A DNA stretch of 64,000 nucleotides from Clostridiaceae bacterium (GCA_012521705.1 JAAYLX010000027.1:1-64000), one strand, 5' to 3'; positions 8,493 to 18,210 are shown, counted from the first letter of the stretch. Program-made: numbers and translations. Notes: generated by a model not told the origin, from the sequence alone.

Positions 8493-9560
8493 GATGCTGC
8501 CTGACAGTGAGCTCTTAAGATCATTTACTATTTCGGATATCTGCTCATCCACAATTTTGATTTGTTTAGCCTGCTCGGAACTCTTTACGGCATCATCATG
8601 TATTGTAATAGTGAATTCGCTAAGTTTTTCAGCATCACGGCTTGATGATTCCATTGCTTTGTTTATTTCTTCAGCAGAGATCCTGATACTGTTGATGGAG
8701 TCGTTAATTTCAGTAAAGTCGTAAATAGTCCTGTTCAGTATCTCTGTGTTTTCTTCCATGGTTTTATTTATCAGATCAAGTTTCTCGCTCATTACCTTTG
8801 TGGAATTAATGGTTTTGTTCATACTGTCCTGACCGCTGCTCGCCGCATTCTGTATCTTGTCAACAAACCCTGTCATTCCTTCAAGGTTCTTTTTGGTGTC
8901 ATCGGCAAGTTTTCTGATTTCTTCGGCTACCACTGCGAAACCACGGCCGTTTTCCCCTGCCCTTGCAGCTTCAATGGAGGCGTTGAGTGCAAGAAGATTT
9001 GTTTGCTCGGCAATGGCGCTTACGCCGTTGACAATATTGAACACATTATTGGCCAGTTCAACCAGTTTTCCAATTTGCTGATTCATTAATTCCGCGTATT
9101 CAAGAACAGATTCCTTGAGCTCATTAACTTCTTTTAACTGTTCAAGGCTCTCATTGTTCCTGTGCATAAGTTCAGTTGAGGTTTCTGTAAGATTGTTCAA
9201 TGATTCCGAAGTCTTTGCTATGATGTCGGTTACCTGGTTCATGCTTGCTGTTGTCTCTTCAACAATTGCAAGATTTGACTGGCTAAGGGAAGCAATGTCT
9301 TCAGAAAAACTAATCAAATTCTGTGACATATCGGCCAGTTTAATATCCAGATCACTTAATACGGCATGAGTATCCGTTAGCTTTTTGGTTGCCTCGGCCA
9401 TCTTGTTTTCGCCTGACAACAGCTTTTTGAAATGATTAAGAATACTTTCATGGATTGGCGACGTTACCTTCGGTTCCTCAGCATCTGTTCCGTTTAGCCT
9501 TTGTTCCACATACCTCAGGATTTGACTTGCTTCATCGTACTTCTTCTTAACTTTGAACAT
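8481..9560 (-). CDS. Soluble methyl-accepting chemotaxis-type signalling protein
   Basis: A 359-residue transducer with no membrane segment: a short N-terminal region (RYVEQRL) followed by a long coiled coil. It carries the conserved kinase-contact tip EQTNLLALNASIEAARAGE and FAVVAEEIRKLA. It would signal to CheA/CheW from the cytoplasm. The start chosen follows GGAGG by eight bases; longer upstream ATG choices have no ribosome-binding site. The last codons (Ser-Ala-Val-stop) lie inside the terminal repeat of the adjacent GC-rich element, so the C-terminus may have been altered by an insertion. The signal sensed is unknown. Confidence 0.88.
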   Translation of the reverse strand: MFKVKKKYDEASQILRYVEQRLNGTDAEEPKVTSPIHESILNHFKKLLSGENKMAEATKKLTDTHAVLSDLDIKLADMSQNLISFSEDIASLSQSNLAIVEETTASMNQVTDIIAKTSESLNNLTETSTELMHRNNESLEQLKEVNELKESVLEYAELMNQQIGKLVELANNVFNIVNGVSAIAEQTNLLALNASIEAARAGENGRGFAVVAEEIRKLADDTKKNLEGMTGFVDKIQNAASSGQDSMNKTINSTKVMSEKLDLINKTMEENTEILNRTIYDFTEINDSINSIRISAEEINKAMESSSRDAEKLSEFTITIHDDAVKSSEQAKQIKIVDEQISEIVNDLKSSLSGSISAV

Positions 9561-9700
9561 ATCCATGGCCTCCTTATCTTTAGCAAATATAAATGCAAAA
9601 TATTCGCACATATTTAAAATACTACCATATTTCGACATTTTGGTACAAGATGGTTTTGCATGTACATATTCAAAATTTTCAGGAAGTACGAAGAAGATAA

Positions 9701-10429
9701 TTACTTAAAAAGACCATACAGAACACTGAAAACAAGGGGAAGGAAAATGGCCGGAAGCATGTTGCCTACACTAATCTTTTTAATCTCCAGCAAGTTGATT
9801 CCTATCGCAAGAATCAATACGCTCCCAACCACGGACATCTGACTTACCACGCTGTCAGTCAGAACGGGTTTAAGGGTACTTGCAAGAAAAGTAATAGCAC
9901 CCTGATACGCGAATACGGGAATTACTGAAAAGACAACACCCCATCCAAGGGTTGCCGAGAAGATTACGGCACTGATACCGTCAAGCATAGCCTTTGCCAC
10001 CAGAGTATCAATCTTTCCATATAGCCCGTCCTCAAGGGAACCCACAATTGCCATAGCTCCGACACAATAGACAAGGCTGGCTGTGACAAAACCTCTGGCA
10101 AAAGTAGATTCGCCTTTGGCAAACCTGCTCTGAAACCAGGCTCCAAGCTTGTCCAGTCTTTCCTCAATTCTCAGTACCTCACCTAATAATCCTCCAATGG
10201 CAAGGCTGAGAATCATCCCTGTAATAAAAGACCTGTCAATTCGTCCGCTTTCATTTATGTAAAAGATGCCCTGCAGTGTTCCTGATATGCCTACAATTAC
10301 CACTGCAAGACTGATAGCCTGCATTATTGTGTTTTTGAACCGTTCCGGGATTCCCTTTTTCAGTACGATACCGAAAAGACCGCCTGCTGCAATAGCTGCG
10401 ATGTTTATAACCGTGCCCATACCTGCCAT
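9701..10429 (-). CDS. DUF554 family multi-pass membrane protein
   Basis: A 242-residue hydrophobic protein matching the DUF554 (YdfK/YqgA-like) family: N-terminal GTVINIAAIAAGGLFG, several glycine-rich transmembrane segments and the conserved ARGFVTASLVYCVGAMAIVG stretch. About six or seven membrane spans. Function is not established. The start follows AAGGAG with nine-base spacing. It is downstream of mutS2 on the same strand with a gap of about 40 bp, so co-transcription is likely. Confidence 0.85.
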   Translation of the reverse strand: MAGMGTVINIAAIAAGGLFGIVLKKGIPERFKNTIMQAISLAVVIVGISGTLQGIFYINESGRIDRSFITGMILSLAIGGLLGEVLRIEERLDKLGAWFQSRFAKGESTFARGFVTASLVYCVGAMAIVGSLEDGLYGKIDTLVAKAMLDGISAVIFSATLGWGVVFSVIPVFAYQGAITFLASTLKPVLTDSVVSQMSVVGSVLILAIGINLLEIKKISVGNMLPAIFLPLVFSVLYGLFK

Positions 10430-10470
10430 GGCAAAATTCTCCTTGGTAATTTTATTGTATTTTACAACTC

Positions 10471-12849
10471 TTAGCGCTGAAGTTCAACTACAGTAACACC
10501 CGTTTCGCCTTCACCATATTTACCGAGCCGGAAGGTTTTTACATGGGCATGCCCTTTAAGAAAATCCTGTACGGCCTTTCTCAAAATACCTGTTCCCTTG
10601 CCGTGGATAATTGTAACTTCGTTCAGTCCTGCAATTACAGCATCATCAATATATTTATCCACTTTGACAAGTGCTTCTTCCACATTGAGACCTCTGATGT
10701 CCAGCTCAGTTTTTACACTGTGGGTTTTTACTCCCGCGACACGGGCACGGGTCATTTTCTCCAAAGATTCCTTCTGCTCATCCACCCGTTTTAATTGGGA
10801 AATATGGACATTAACCTTCATAATGCCTGCCTGAACCAGAACCTGTCCGTCTTTGTCCGGTTTATCCAGAACCACAGCCCTCTGATTGAGATTGAGCATT
10901 ATTACGCTTTCACCGGGCTTCAAATCCTCCGGAGGCTCCACAAACTCCCTGACTTTATATGATTCCACCATGGACTCTTCGAGGCTGTCAAGCCTGCGAA
11001 GTCCTGTACGCGCTTCATTGAGCTCCTTATCAAGGCTCTCTTTGTAACCCTTTTCATATAAATCTTTTAATTGTTGCAAAAGTTCTTCTGCCTGATATCT
11101 TGCGTCAATAATTATGCTCCTGGCTTCTTCCTTGGCTTTGGAGATTATCTTGCTCTTTTCCTTTTCAAGCTTTTCTCTCTCCATTTCAATTTCTGCCTTC
11201 AGGGCCTCTATTTCCTTTTTGGAAACCTGAGCTGATTCCTTGTCTTTCTCAGCTTTTATTCTGTTTTTCTCAATCTCGCTTAAGACATCCTCAAACTTTA
11301 TATTGTCTTTTGTCAGGAACTCCTTTGCCCTGTCTATAAGTGAGGAATCCAGTCCCAGCTTCTGTGAAATGGCAAAAGCATTGCTCTTTCCCGGTATTCC
11401 TATCAGAAGCCTGTAAGTCGGACGCAGAGTCTCCACGTCAAACTCACAGCTTGCATTTTGCACACCTTTTGTTGTCATGGCATAAATCTTAAGCTCACTG
11501 TAATGGGTTGTTGCCATGGTTCGTATTCCTCTTGCGGTGAGCCGTTCCAGTATGGATATGGCAAGAGCAGCTCCTTCTGTAGGATCGGTTCCAGCTCCCA
11601 GTTCGTCAAGCAGTACCAGGGAGTCTTCATCGGCATTTTTCAGGATGGAGACAATATTTTTCATATGGGATGAGAAAGTGCTCAAAGATTGTTCAATACT
11701 CTGTTCATCACCTATATCCGCATATACATTCCCGAATATACCGAACTCAGTGCCTGTCTCACAGGGTATATGGAGTCCTGATTGGAGCATGAGCACAAAC
11801 AAGCCTGCAGTCTTGAGGGTTACGGTCTTACCGCCCGTGTTGGGGCCTGTTACCACTAAAGTCGTGTAATCTGTTCCCAGCTCTAAATCGATTGGCACAA
11901 CCTTGATCCGGTCCAAGAGAGGATGGCGTCCTTTTTTAATTTTAATAACCTTTTCGGAAACAAGGCGGGGTGAAATGGCGTCCATGTCCATTGCAAGTTT
12001 GGCTTTGGCAAAAATAAAGTCCAGCCGTGCAAGGATTTCAAGATTTACTGAAAGCTCATTCCGGATTTCTGCAACCATGGAAGAAAGCTGGGCAAGAATT
12101 CTTTCAATCTCCCGCTGCTCTTTTATGAGTAAAGCTTTTATTTCATTATTTGCCTCAACCACAGACAAAGGCTCAATAAACACTGTTGCCCCTGATGAAG
12201 AAATATCATGGACGAGACCGGGCACCTGGCTTCTGTGTTCCTGTTTGACAGGTATGACATAGCGGTCCCCCCTTAATGTTACAACCGCGTCCTGCATTAG
12301 CTTTCTGTATTCTGCTGAACGGATGATTGAGGACAATTTGTCTTTAATTTCATCCTGCTTATTGCGTATGCTTCTTCTTATGGAATACAGTTCAGGACTT
12401 GCATGGTCCGAAATTTCTTCTTCGCTTATAATAGCGTTCGAGATAGCATCTTCCACATGTCTGAAAACCGAAATCTGCCGTCCAAGCTCAAGAACTATAT
12501 TGCCTTCCCATTCATTGGGAATATCATTTGTGAGGAATTGTCTTATGATCCTGCCGCATCTTAATACATCACCTGTCCTCATCAGTTCCCCGATTCCTAA
12601 GACCGAGCCTAATTCCACACGCTTTAATGAGGACCGTATATCATGGATCCCTCCGAAAGGAACACTGCCTTTTCGCCACAGGTATGCTGCAGCATCCAAT
12701 GTTTCCTTTTGCCTTGCTTTCACTTCGTAGAAGTCAGCGACAGGCCTCAGACTGTCAACATGCTCTTGTCCCAACGTGGACACAGTTCTTTCCCTGAGTT
12801 TGTCGAATATTTTATCCAGTTCAAGGACTCTGATTGCTCTTCCGTCCAT
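10471..12849 (-). CDS. mutS2: Endonuclease MutS2 / ribosome-rescue type MutS paralogue
   Basis: A 792-residue protein with a MutS core, Walker A GPNTGGKT, the ABC-type signature near STFSSHMKNI, Walker B LVLLDELGAGTDP, a long Glu/Lys coiled coil, a KOW-like segment and a C-terminal Smr domain (LDIRGLNVEEA, HGKGTGILR). It lacks the mismatch-recognition domain I of MutS. Family members suppress homologous recombination and/or split collided ribosomes. The start at 12849 is chosen because AAGGAG lies seven bases upstream and inside the longer TTG-initiated frame. Confidence 0.95.
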   Translation of the reverse strand: MDGRAIRVLELDKIFDKLRERTVSTLGQEHVDSLRPVADFYEVKARQKETLDAAAYLWRKGSVPFGGIHDIRSSLKRVELGSVLGIGELMRTGDVLRCGRIIRQFLTNDIPNEWEGNIVLELGRQISVFRHVEDAISNAIISEEEISDHASPELYSIRRSIRNKQDEIKDKLSSIIRSAEYRKLMQDAVVTLRGDRYVIPVKQEHRSQVPGLVHDISSSGATVFIEPLSVVEANNEIKALLIKEQREIERILAQLSSMVAEIRNELSVNLEILARLDFIFAKAKLAMDMDAISPRLVSEKVIKIKKGRHPLLDRIKVVPIDLELGTDYTTLVVTGPNTGGKTVTLKTAGLFVLMLQSGLHIPCETGTEFGIFGNVYADIGDEQSIEQSLSTFSSHMKNIVSILKNADEDSLVLLDELGAGTDPTEGAALAISILERLTARGIRTMATTHYSELKIYAMTTKGVQNASCEFDVETLRPTYRLLIGIPGKSNAFAISQKLGLDSSLIDRAKEFLTKDNIKFEDVLSEIEKNRIKAEKDKESAQVSKKEIEALKAEIEMEREKLEKEKSKIISKAKEEARSIIIDARYQAEELLQQLKDLYEKGYKESLDKELNEARTGLRRLDSLEESMVESYKVREFVEPPEDLKPGESVIMLNLNQRAVVLDKPDKDGQVLVQAGIMKVNVHISQLKRVDEQKESLEKMTRARVAGVKTHSVKTELDIRGLNVEEALVKVDKYIDDAVIAGLNEVTIIHGKGTGILRKAVQDFLKGHAHVKTFRLGKYGEGETGVTVVELQR

Positions 12850-13067
12850 TTTTTGTCTCCTTACCAATTCAACTTACTGATTCTCCAACAATATTGCCTG
12901 TTTTTTCTTCCAGTATCAAGCATACATGATTGGAGCCTATTATTCAATTTCATATACAGATAGATTTTCCGGAAATATTCATTATCATATATCCTGATAC
13001 AAATTTGTGCCTTATAAGCACAGACTAATTATGGAATCATTCATTTGCGAAACTTAGGCGGAAACTG

Positions 13068-13093
13068 AAAAAAAGCTGCGGGCATGCCGCAGC
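13068..13093 (-). terminator. Intrinsic terminator (minus strand)
   Basis: A seven-pair stem GCTGCGG/CCGCAGC, five-base loop and seven T residues on the minus strand. It ends either the 13244-13795 transcript or the candidate RNA. Confidence 0.85.
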
Positions 13094-13218
13094 CTGGAGT
13101 ATGAAGAGGTGATAACATAAGGGTGCCGTAAAACCCTTATGCGTTAATAATTGCTAAGACTTCTGTCGTCCTATGCAGAAGGCTTTCGCCTGACTTCTTT
13201 AGTTTACAAAAAATTAAC
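13068..13218 (-). ncRNA. Candidate structured RNA ending in an intrinsic terminator (unidentified)
   Basis: Read on the minus strand, nested closing stems GTTAAT/ATTAAC (13213-13218 with 13143-13148) and CTAA/TTAG (13199-13202 with 13154-13157) enclose two hairpins: AGGC-GAAA-GCCT and CTTCTG/CAGAAG. Then comes a nine-pair hairpin (13116-13124 with 13133-13141), and last a GC-rich stem GCTGCGG/CCGCAGC (13075-13093) with a run of T. No match to tmRNA, 6S, SRP, RNase P or a familiar riboswitch was recognised. It could be an independent small RNA or the structured 3' end of the upstream gene's message. Confidence 0.4.
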
Positions 13219-13243
13219 CTTTGAAACAATGGCAATGGTTGGC

Positions 13244-13795
13244 TCATCCTTTTCTTATACGCGGTGCCAACTTTACAGAATAGTAGCGTATCCATGCCGT
13301 AAACAAGAAATCATATAGTATAAAAGCGGCCTGCAGCAGAACTGCACCTGCAATAACCCAGACACCACGGGTCAAATAATCCGGCAGAAAAGTTTTGGCA
13401 ATATTCCATACCGGCCACAGGAAGAGATTAAAAGCTGCAAGCTTCAGCATAATTTCCACCCAGGTCTTGCGGAGTTTCTCAATATGGAATTTTATTATGG
13501 TATAAATCCCGAAAAACATAATATAGGGTAGTAAATTAAGTTTTTCAGGAACAATCAGGAATCCGGCCGCACAAGTCACAAAATATGATGCCCATGCAAA
13601 ACCTATTCCCGCTTCCATCAGCACAACCGAAAGGATGAAGGCAGAAAGCACATAAAATCCAAGTCTTCCGGTCGGGACCAGGGACTCTGCAACGAGAGCA
13701 ATTACTATCAGTGCCGACAATATGCCTGACAGAGTAATTTTCCTTGTCCTATTGCCTGATGAGCTTTCATTAGCGGATCCGGTCTTGTTCTCCAA
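13244..13795 (-). CDS. Multi-pass membrane protein of unknown function
   Basis: 183 residues: a hydrophilic Asn/Ser-rich N-terminus of about 20 residues followed by about five hydrophobic segments and a short basic C-terminus (RIRKG). The general layout resembles small integral proteins such as S-components of ECF transporters, but no diagnostic motif was seen. It lies just downstream of the DnaJ-type gene on the same strand, so it may share that operon. Confidence 0.7.
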   Translation of the reverse strand: MENKTGSANESSSGNRTRKITLSGILSALIVIALVAESLVPTGRLGFYVLSAFILSVVLMEAGIGFAWASYFVTCAAGFLIVPEKLNLLPYIMFFGIYTIIKFHIEKLRKTWVEIMLKLAAFNLFLWPVWNIAKTFLPDYLTRGVWVIAGAVLLQAAFILYDFLFTAWIRYYSVKLAPRIRKG

Positions 13796-13825
13796 TTCCA
13801 GTTCCCTCCGTCATATTTCTTACAA

Positions 13826-14506
13826 TCAGCAGCAACCGATGAGATCTCCGCCGAGACATTCGCAGAGTGAATCGGCGCACCAAAGATTTATGCAAAGATT
13901 GCACATATCCGGGTCTCTGTAATAGGTGTTTCTGTAATAATAATTCTGCCTGTATCCTGCAGACTGCTGGTGAAGATTGTTCAGAGTATTGCGGTACTCA
14001 AAATTTGAGGGATCCATGTTCACTGCTTTCTGAATATTGGTAAATCCTCTGTCATACCAGCCCCTTCTCAAAAATACAAGCCCCTGAAGATAATACCAAC
14101 TCGCGCCTTTGTTGCGCATTTTGTCCAGAAGTTTCTGGGCCTCATTCAGATTGCCCATGTTAATATAGTTTCTTATCCTGTACTCCAAATCCGATTCATC
14201 CTGATACTGATACTGATACTGGTTTTGGTTCTGGCTCTGCTGGCTGTATGAACTTTTGTATGAACCACTGTTTTCATAGGACTGGTCATAACTTTCCTGA
14301 TATTGATATGCCCCGCCTGCATTTTTCATCAATGTTTCGTATGCTTCATTTATTTCGCGCATTTTTTCTTCTGCCAGATCGGATAAAGGATTGTCCCGAT
14401 ATCTGTCAGGATGATATTTCTTAACAAGCTCACGATAAGCTCGTTTTATTTCGTCATAACTCGCCCCTTCTTTAATGCCCAGGACCTTGTATGGATTTTT
14501 CTTCAT
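13826..14506 (-). CDS. DnaJ-domain protein with Cys-rich tail
   Basis: A J-domain fills residues 1-65 ([11 protein letters not shown], the HPD tripeptide in KKYHPDRY, then INEAYETL). A Gln/Tyr/Ser-rich linker follows, then a TPR-like stretch (about 105-175), and a C-terminal tail dense in cysteine ([17 protein letters not shown]). The J-domain should stimulate an Hsp70 ATPase; the cysteines suggest a metal site or membrane-associated thiols. The start overlaps the end of the DUF5685 gene by 35 bases, and this pairing recurs in Clostridia as far as I recall. Confidence 0.88.
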   Translation of the reverse strand: MKKNPYKVLGIKEGASYDEIKRAYRELVKKYHPDRYRDNPLSDLAEEKMREINEAYETLMKNAGGAYQYQESYDQSYENSGSYKSSYSQQSQNQNQYQYQYQDESDLEYRIRNYINMGNLNEAQKLLDKMRNKGASWYYLQGLVFLRRGWYDRGFTNIQKAVNMDPSNFEYRNTLNNLHQQSAGYRQNYYYRNTYYRDPDMCNLCINLWCADSLCECLGGDLIGCC

Positions 14507-15368
14507 TTTCTCTTCCTCTCCCCTGAAGAACCTTGTCTGTTTTTACAATCAGACCTGAATAAATAATATTATCAAGTAAGCCTTTATTCTTCTCTATATT
14601 CAGAAGTGAATATGCTTTTTCCACTTCACTCAATGAATATGTCAGACTGAAGTTTACAGGTTCTTTCACTTTCTCTTTAAATGCAGTTATATCATTATTA
14701 TACTGATATTGTCTTAAAATTGGATTAAAATTGTGCTCTTTAACGTCCTTTTCAATATCATCGTATGCATCCAGTATATATATCCAGCGTCCCAGATTAT
14801 ATCCCATCCAGCCAAGAGCCTTATTTTGAACATCATCCTCAATATGTTCGAATTGAAAAAGTTCCCTCATAATACTGGCAAAAGGCTCCGCAGCTTCATC
14901 AATTATTTCGCAGCCACTTTTTTCAAGAGCATTCAGTTCAGCAAGATATTTTTCTATGGCCTCACATTTCTCAGGATATTTTTTTCTGGCTTTTTTATAC
15001 GCCAATTTGAGAGCAATATATCCTGTCCCTCCGGCAATATTTTTTTCATCCTGCCATTTATCTTTAAGATTGTAATATGTCAGGATAATATTCATGGCCG
15101 CAGCATATTCTGTTATTATATTGGAAAAGATTACAAACCTCTTTTTGAGAGGATGCACCAGGCACCGTTCACTCTTCCCTTTGACCAGTTCAGAATTCAG
15201 TGAATCCAAGAGAAGATAGAGAAAAGTCAGATCATAATTAAGAGAGAGTCTTGCAAGCTGGCCGTAATTCCTGCCAATTGTTTTGCACAAACTGCAGTAA
15301 TAGCCGCGAAATACTTCAAACTCCCTCATTTTAAGTTCCGGTTTATCCGGTTCCACATATCCGAACAT
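14472..15368 (-). CDS. DUF5685 family protein
   Basis: 298 residues with the family's N-terminal features: [13 protein letters not shown] and [14 protein letters not shown] (a CxxC pair), then a mostly helical body ([36 protein letters not shown]) reminiscent of DUF5685 members. Biochemical role unknown. The gene overlaps the downstream DnaJ-type gene and lies two bases from the Asp23-family gene, giving a compact operon. The Asp-rich helix DAYDDIEKD might bind metal, but that is speculative. Confidence 0.82.
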   Translation of the reverse strand: MFGYVEPDKPELKMREFEVFRGYYCSLCKTIGRNYGQLARLSLNYDLTFLYLLLDSLNSELVKGKSERCLVHPLKKRFVIFSNIITEYAAAMNIILTYYNLKDKWQDEKNIAGGTGYIALKLAYKKARKKYPEKCEAIEKYLAELNALEKSGCEIIDEAAEPFASIMRELFQFEHIEDDVQNKALGWMGYNLGRWIYILDAYDDIEKDVKEHNFNPILRQYQYNNDITAFKEKVKEPVNFSLTYSLSEVEKAYSLLNIEKNKGLLDNIIYSGLIVKTDKVLQGRGRENEEKSIQGPGH

Positions 15369-15370
15369 TA

Positions 15371-15793
15371 TTACCTCAATTCAGTCTGTTCCTCTTCTGT
15401 GCCAGATTCCTTGTTTTTCTCAAAACTTACTCCCTGAACATGAATATTAATTGAAGCGACATTCATGCCCGTCATGCTTTCAACAGCAGTCTTAACCCTT
15501 TCCTGGATCTTCCAGGCAACTTCCGGAATCCGGGCACCATAGTTAACAATTATGTAGAGATCTATGGTAACATCATTATCATCAATTTCGACCTTAACAC
15601 CCTTTGGGACATTTTTGCGACCTAAAACAGAGGAAATGTTGTCAGCAATATTGGCATTCATTGCTGCCACTCCCTCAACCTCGCTTGCTACTGTGTGAGC
15701 TATCACAACTATTACATCAGAGCTGATTTTTACCTGGCCTGTATTGTCAGTATTGGAAACAGTCATATCGTTTTCGGTCATAAGTTCCACCAT
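15371..15793 (-). CDS. Asp23/Gls24 family envelope stress protein
   Basis: 140 residues. The core VKISSDVIVVIAHTVASEVEGVAAM is the Asp23 signature, followed by VEIDDNDVTIDLYIIVNYGARIPEVAWKIQERVK. Members form membrane-proximal assemblies linked to cell-envelope stress and, in YloU/YqhY relatives, lipid metabolism. Translation may start at the first ATG or four codons later, where GGTGG lies upstream. Divergent from ylbJ. Confidence 0.92.
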   Translation of the reverse strand: MVELMTENDMTVSNTDNTGQVKISSDVIVVIAHTVASEVEGVAAMNANIADNISSVLGRKNVPKGVKVEIDDNDVTIDLYIIVNYGARIPEVAWKIQERVKTAVESMTGMNVASINIHVQGVSFEKNKESGTEEEQTELR

Positions 15794-15929
15794 CCCGTTC
15801 CGATTAATTAAACCAAAATGTGGGTTCAGCCTAAATTAAAATTATTATATCATTCAACCACATTTAAGTGCAACTTTCGTCCTTCTATGAATATGTATTC
15901 TAATACGAAGCATTATTATGAGGGAATTT

Positions 15930-17108
15930 ATGAGCAGTCCCGGTAAACTTATCAGAAACGCGGCAATATATGCATTTCCCATTATTGCATTTATACTTTC
16001 CCTGTTTGCAAAGGAAACATCCCAGGCAGCCAGAAATGCGTTGTACTTATCACTGGATGTTGTAATCCCATCATTATTTCCTTACTTTGTATTATCGAGA
16101 CTGACAGTTCCCTTCCTTTCCGGGTTCAGATGTCCCAGGTTTTTGAAAAAGCTTATTGAGAGATTCTTCAAGCTTCCTTATTATACAATTGTTATAATCA
16201 TACTTGGTTATTTAAGCGGTTATCCGACAGGCGCAAAACTTACGGCCGACATGTTGGACGAGGGTCTTATTGATGCACAGCAGGCAAGCAGATTAATTGC
16301 CGTTGCCAATAACTGCAGTCCGCTTTTTGTTATAGGAACCATAGGCGCAGGACTTTTTGGAAGCATAAAAATAGGATTCCTTCTTTTAATAATTCACTGG
16401 CTTTCAGGAATTATTGCAGCTTTTTTGACCGGACGTTTTGTAAATTACACCAGTTCCAAACAGGAGCCATCTGAGTTCCCATACAGAACGGGAATAAGTT
16501 CCAATGAAAAGCCTCATATTATTAGTCTTCTTCCCTCGGCAGTAGAAGACGCAGCCATATTAAGCATTAAAGTGACGGGATACATTGTCCTTTTCGCAGT
16601 TCTTTCAGAACTCCTGTCACGTCTGGGTGTTTTTGCGATTTTTGGTTCTTTGGCCGGAATGATAACCGGAAGCCTTGCCCAAAGAAATCATGATGGTTTT
16701 ATCTCTGCTTTCCTGAAAGGAGTGCTTGAAATTACCTCCGGCTCCCAGGCTATAAGTCAGCTCACCAATTACCCGATGAACGTAAAACTGTCAATGATAT
16801 CCTTGATATGCGGTTTTGCAGGGTTTTCTGTCCACTCACAAATTATGGGTATCATGAAGGGATCCGGGGCAAAATACAGGGTTTTGATTGCAGGGAAAAC
16901 CCTGCACGGACTTATTGCATGCCTTTTGACATTCATAGTCACAAGTCTTTCACCTATGACTTTGCAGGCTTCCAAAGTTGCAGGTTTATCCATTCCCGAC
17001 TTTTCATGGCTCAGGATTATTATCATAGGAGTACTTATAATCTCCCTTCTGATTGCGCCATACGAATCAGAAAGCAGGAAAAACTACAGGAAAGTCTGTA
17101 AAAGGTAG
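15930..17108 (+). CDS. ylbJ: Sporulation integral membrane protein YlbJ
   Basis: About 392 residues of hydrophobic protein with a nucleoside-recognition/gate-like fold. The segment GYLSGYPTGAKLTADM followed by ANNCSPLFVIGTIG identifies YlbJ. In Bacillus it is a sigma-E-dependent mother-cell protein needed for spore cortex and envelope maturation. GAGGG lies five bases before the ATG chosen; another in-frame ATG is four codons upstream. Only a few genes in this part of the window are on the plus strand, and this one converges on the coaD cluster. Confidence 0.92.
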   Translation: MSSPGKLIRNAAIYAFPIIAFILSLFAKETSQAARNALYLSLDVVIPSLFPYFVLSRLTVPFLSGFRCPRFLKKLIERFFKLPYYTIVIIILGYLSGYPTGAKLTADMLDEGLIDAQQASRLIAVANNCSPLFVIGTIGAGLFGSIKIGFLLLIIHWLSGIIAAFLTGRFVNYTSSKQEPSEFPYRTGISSNEKPHIISLLPSAVEDAAILSIKVTGYIVLFAVLSELLSRLGVFAIFGSLAGMITGSLAQRNHDGFISAFLKGVLEITSGSQAISQLTNYPMNVKLSMISLICGFAGFSVHSQIMGIMKGSGAKYRVLIAGKTLHGLIACLLTFIVTSLSPMTLQASKVAGLSIPDFSWLRIIIIGVLIISLLIAPYESESRKNYRKVCKR

Positions 17109-17210
17109 GATAAGAATTAAGTTTAAAATCCGGCTTTATTAACCGGATAATACTGTGAAAACCCATTTACTTATATTGGTTTATTTAACAATATCATAAG
17201 AAAAACAATT

Positions 17211-17248
17211 AAACGCCTTAATTCTGACAGATAGAATTAAGGCGTTTT
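17211..17248. terminator. Bidirectional terminator between ylbJ and the coaD operon
   Basis: A perfect 14-pair stem (AACGCCTTAATTCT and its complement) with a seven-base loop, flanked by A and T runs, sits between two convergent genes and can serve both. Confidence 0.92.
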
Positions 17249-17267
17249 CAGTTTATTCTATTTAATT

Positions 17268-17708
17268 TCATTTCAATTCCTGTCTGTTAACCTTGATTAC
17301 ATCCAGAGTATCTTCAAGAATTTCCTCAACCTTGTTTAAGATACTGTCTGCATATTCCCTGGTGCCAAGACGGATTTCCCTTGCATTTTTCTTGGCATTT
17401 GCAATGATAATTTCTGCCTGCTCGTAAGCTTTTTTGGTGATCTCATTTTCATCAACCAGTGCAGCGATACGTGATTCAGCGTTGTTAATAATACTTTGGG
17501 CTTCTTCCTGGGCTTCTGCCAGATACCTCTGTTTTTCTTCAGTTATCCTCTTAGCCATTTTCAGATCTTCAGGAAGTTTCAGCCTGATTTCCTGAATCAA
17601 ATCCAGAAGCACTTCTCTGTCAACTATGCATTTGCCCCCCGAAAAGGGAACGCTTACCCCGCTCTCAACAATATCTTCTATCTGTTCCAATAGTTCTAAC
17701 AGTTCCAT
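17268..17708 (-). CDS. Coiled-coil protein (DivIVA/ATP-synthase-b-like), function unknown
   Basis: 146 residues, almost entirely helical: a heptad-rich segment from about residue 55 to 125 with alanine/glutamate content like ATP synthase subunit b (YLAEAQEEAQSIINNAESRI, IIIANAKKNAREI). Databases often call such proteins ATPase, but there is no nucleotide-binding motif. It is 22 bases downstream of coaD. A scaffold role at the membrane or in division is possible but unproven. Confidence 0.75.
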   Translation of the reverse strand: MELLELLEQIEDIVESGVSVPFSGGKCIVDREVLLDLIQEIRLKLPEDLKMAKRITEEKQRYLAEAQEEAQSIINNAESRIAALVDENEITKKAYEQAEIIIANAKKNAREIRLGTREYADSILNKVEEILEDTLDVIKVNRQELK

Positions 17709-17730
17709 TTAGCGACCTCCAATATTGAAA

Positions 17731-18210
17731 TCATTTTCTGAGTTTACTGACAATAATATCGACAATTTGTTCAGGGACCAAATCATCAATCTTTCCGCCG
17801 AATTTTGCCAGTTCCCTGACTGCACTTGAGCTTAAAAAAGAGTTCTGGATGCTTGTCATCATAAACAGGGTGTCAATATCGTTGTCAAGGTTCCTGTTCA
17901 GCAATGCCATCTGCATCTCGGATTCAAAATCTGATACCGCCCTGAGTCCTTTAATAATTGTTTTGGCATTGACTTTTTTCATGAAATCCACAAGCAGTCC
18001 TGAGAAGCTTGCGATTTCAACATTGTCTCGTTTTCCTATTGCAAGTTCAAGCATCTTGATTCTTTCTTCAACAGAAAACACGGGAGTTTTGGATATATTA
18101 ACAGAAACAAGCACTATAAGCTTGTCACATATCTTTGATGCCCTGTTTATTATGTCCAGATGTCCATTGGTTACCGGATCAAAGCTGCCAGGATATACAA
18201 AAGTCACCAA
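17731..18210 (-). CDS. coaD: Phosphopantetheine adenylyltransferase
   Basis: Transfers AMP from ATP to 4'-phosphopantetheine, the penultimate step of coenzyme A synthesis. 159 residues, standard length, with the nucleotidyltransferase T/HxGH-type motif in TNGHLDII, the GLRAVSDFE phosphopantetheine loop and the ISS/SSS motif ([11 protein letters not shown]). The start appears to be GTG behind GAGGTGG. It lies directly downstream of rsmD, the usual bacterial arrangement. Confidence 0.96.
   Translation of the reverse strand: MVTFVYPGSFDPVTNGHLDIINRASKICDKLIVLVSVNISKTPVFSVEERIKMLELAIGKRDNVEIASFSGLLVDFMKKVNAKTIIKGLRAVSDFESEMQMALLNRNLDNDIDTLFMMTSIQNSFLSSSAVRELAKFGGKIDDLVPEQIVDIIVSKLRK

Larger units (their letters stand above)
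12850..13243. other. Intergenic region upstream of mutS2, holding a folded RNA candidate
   Basis: About 390 bp without a protein gene. The left half should contain the mutS2 promoter (no clear boxes picked). The right half, 13068-13218, carries a series of stem-loops ending in a terminator and is listed separately. Confidence 0.5.

Noticed and set aside
8230-8494. Overlapping 84- and 76-codon ORFs on both strands in the GC-rich element
   Set aside because: Both follow from the high GC content and inverted repeats of the element. Neither has a ribosome-binding site or recognisable product.
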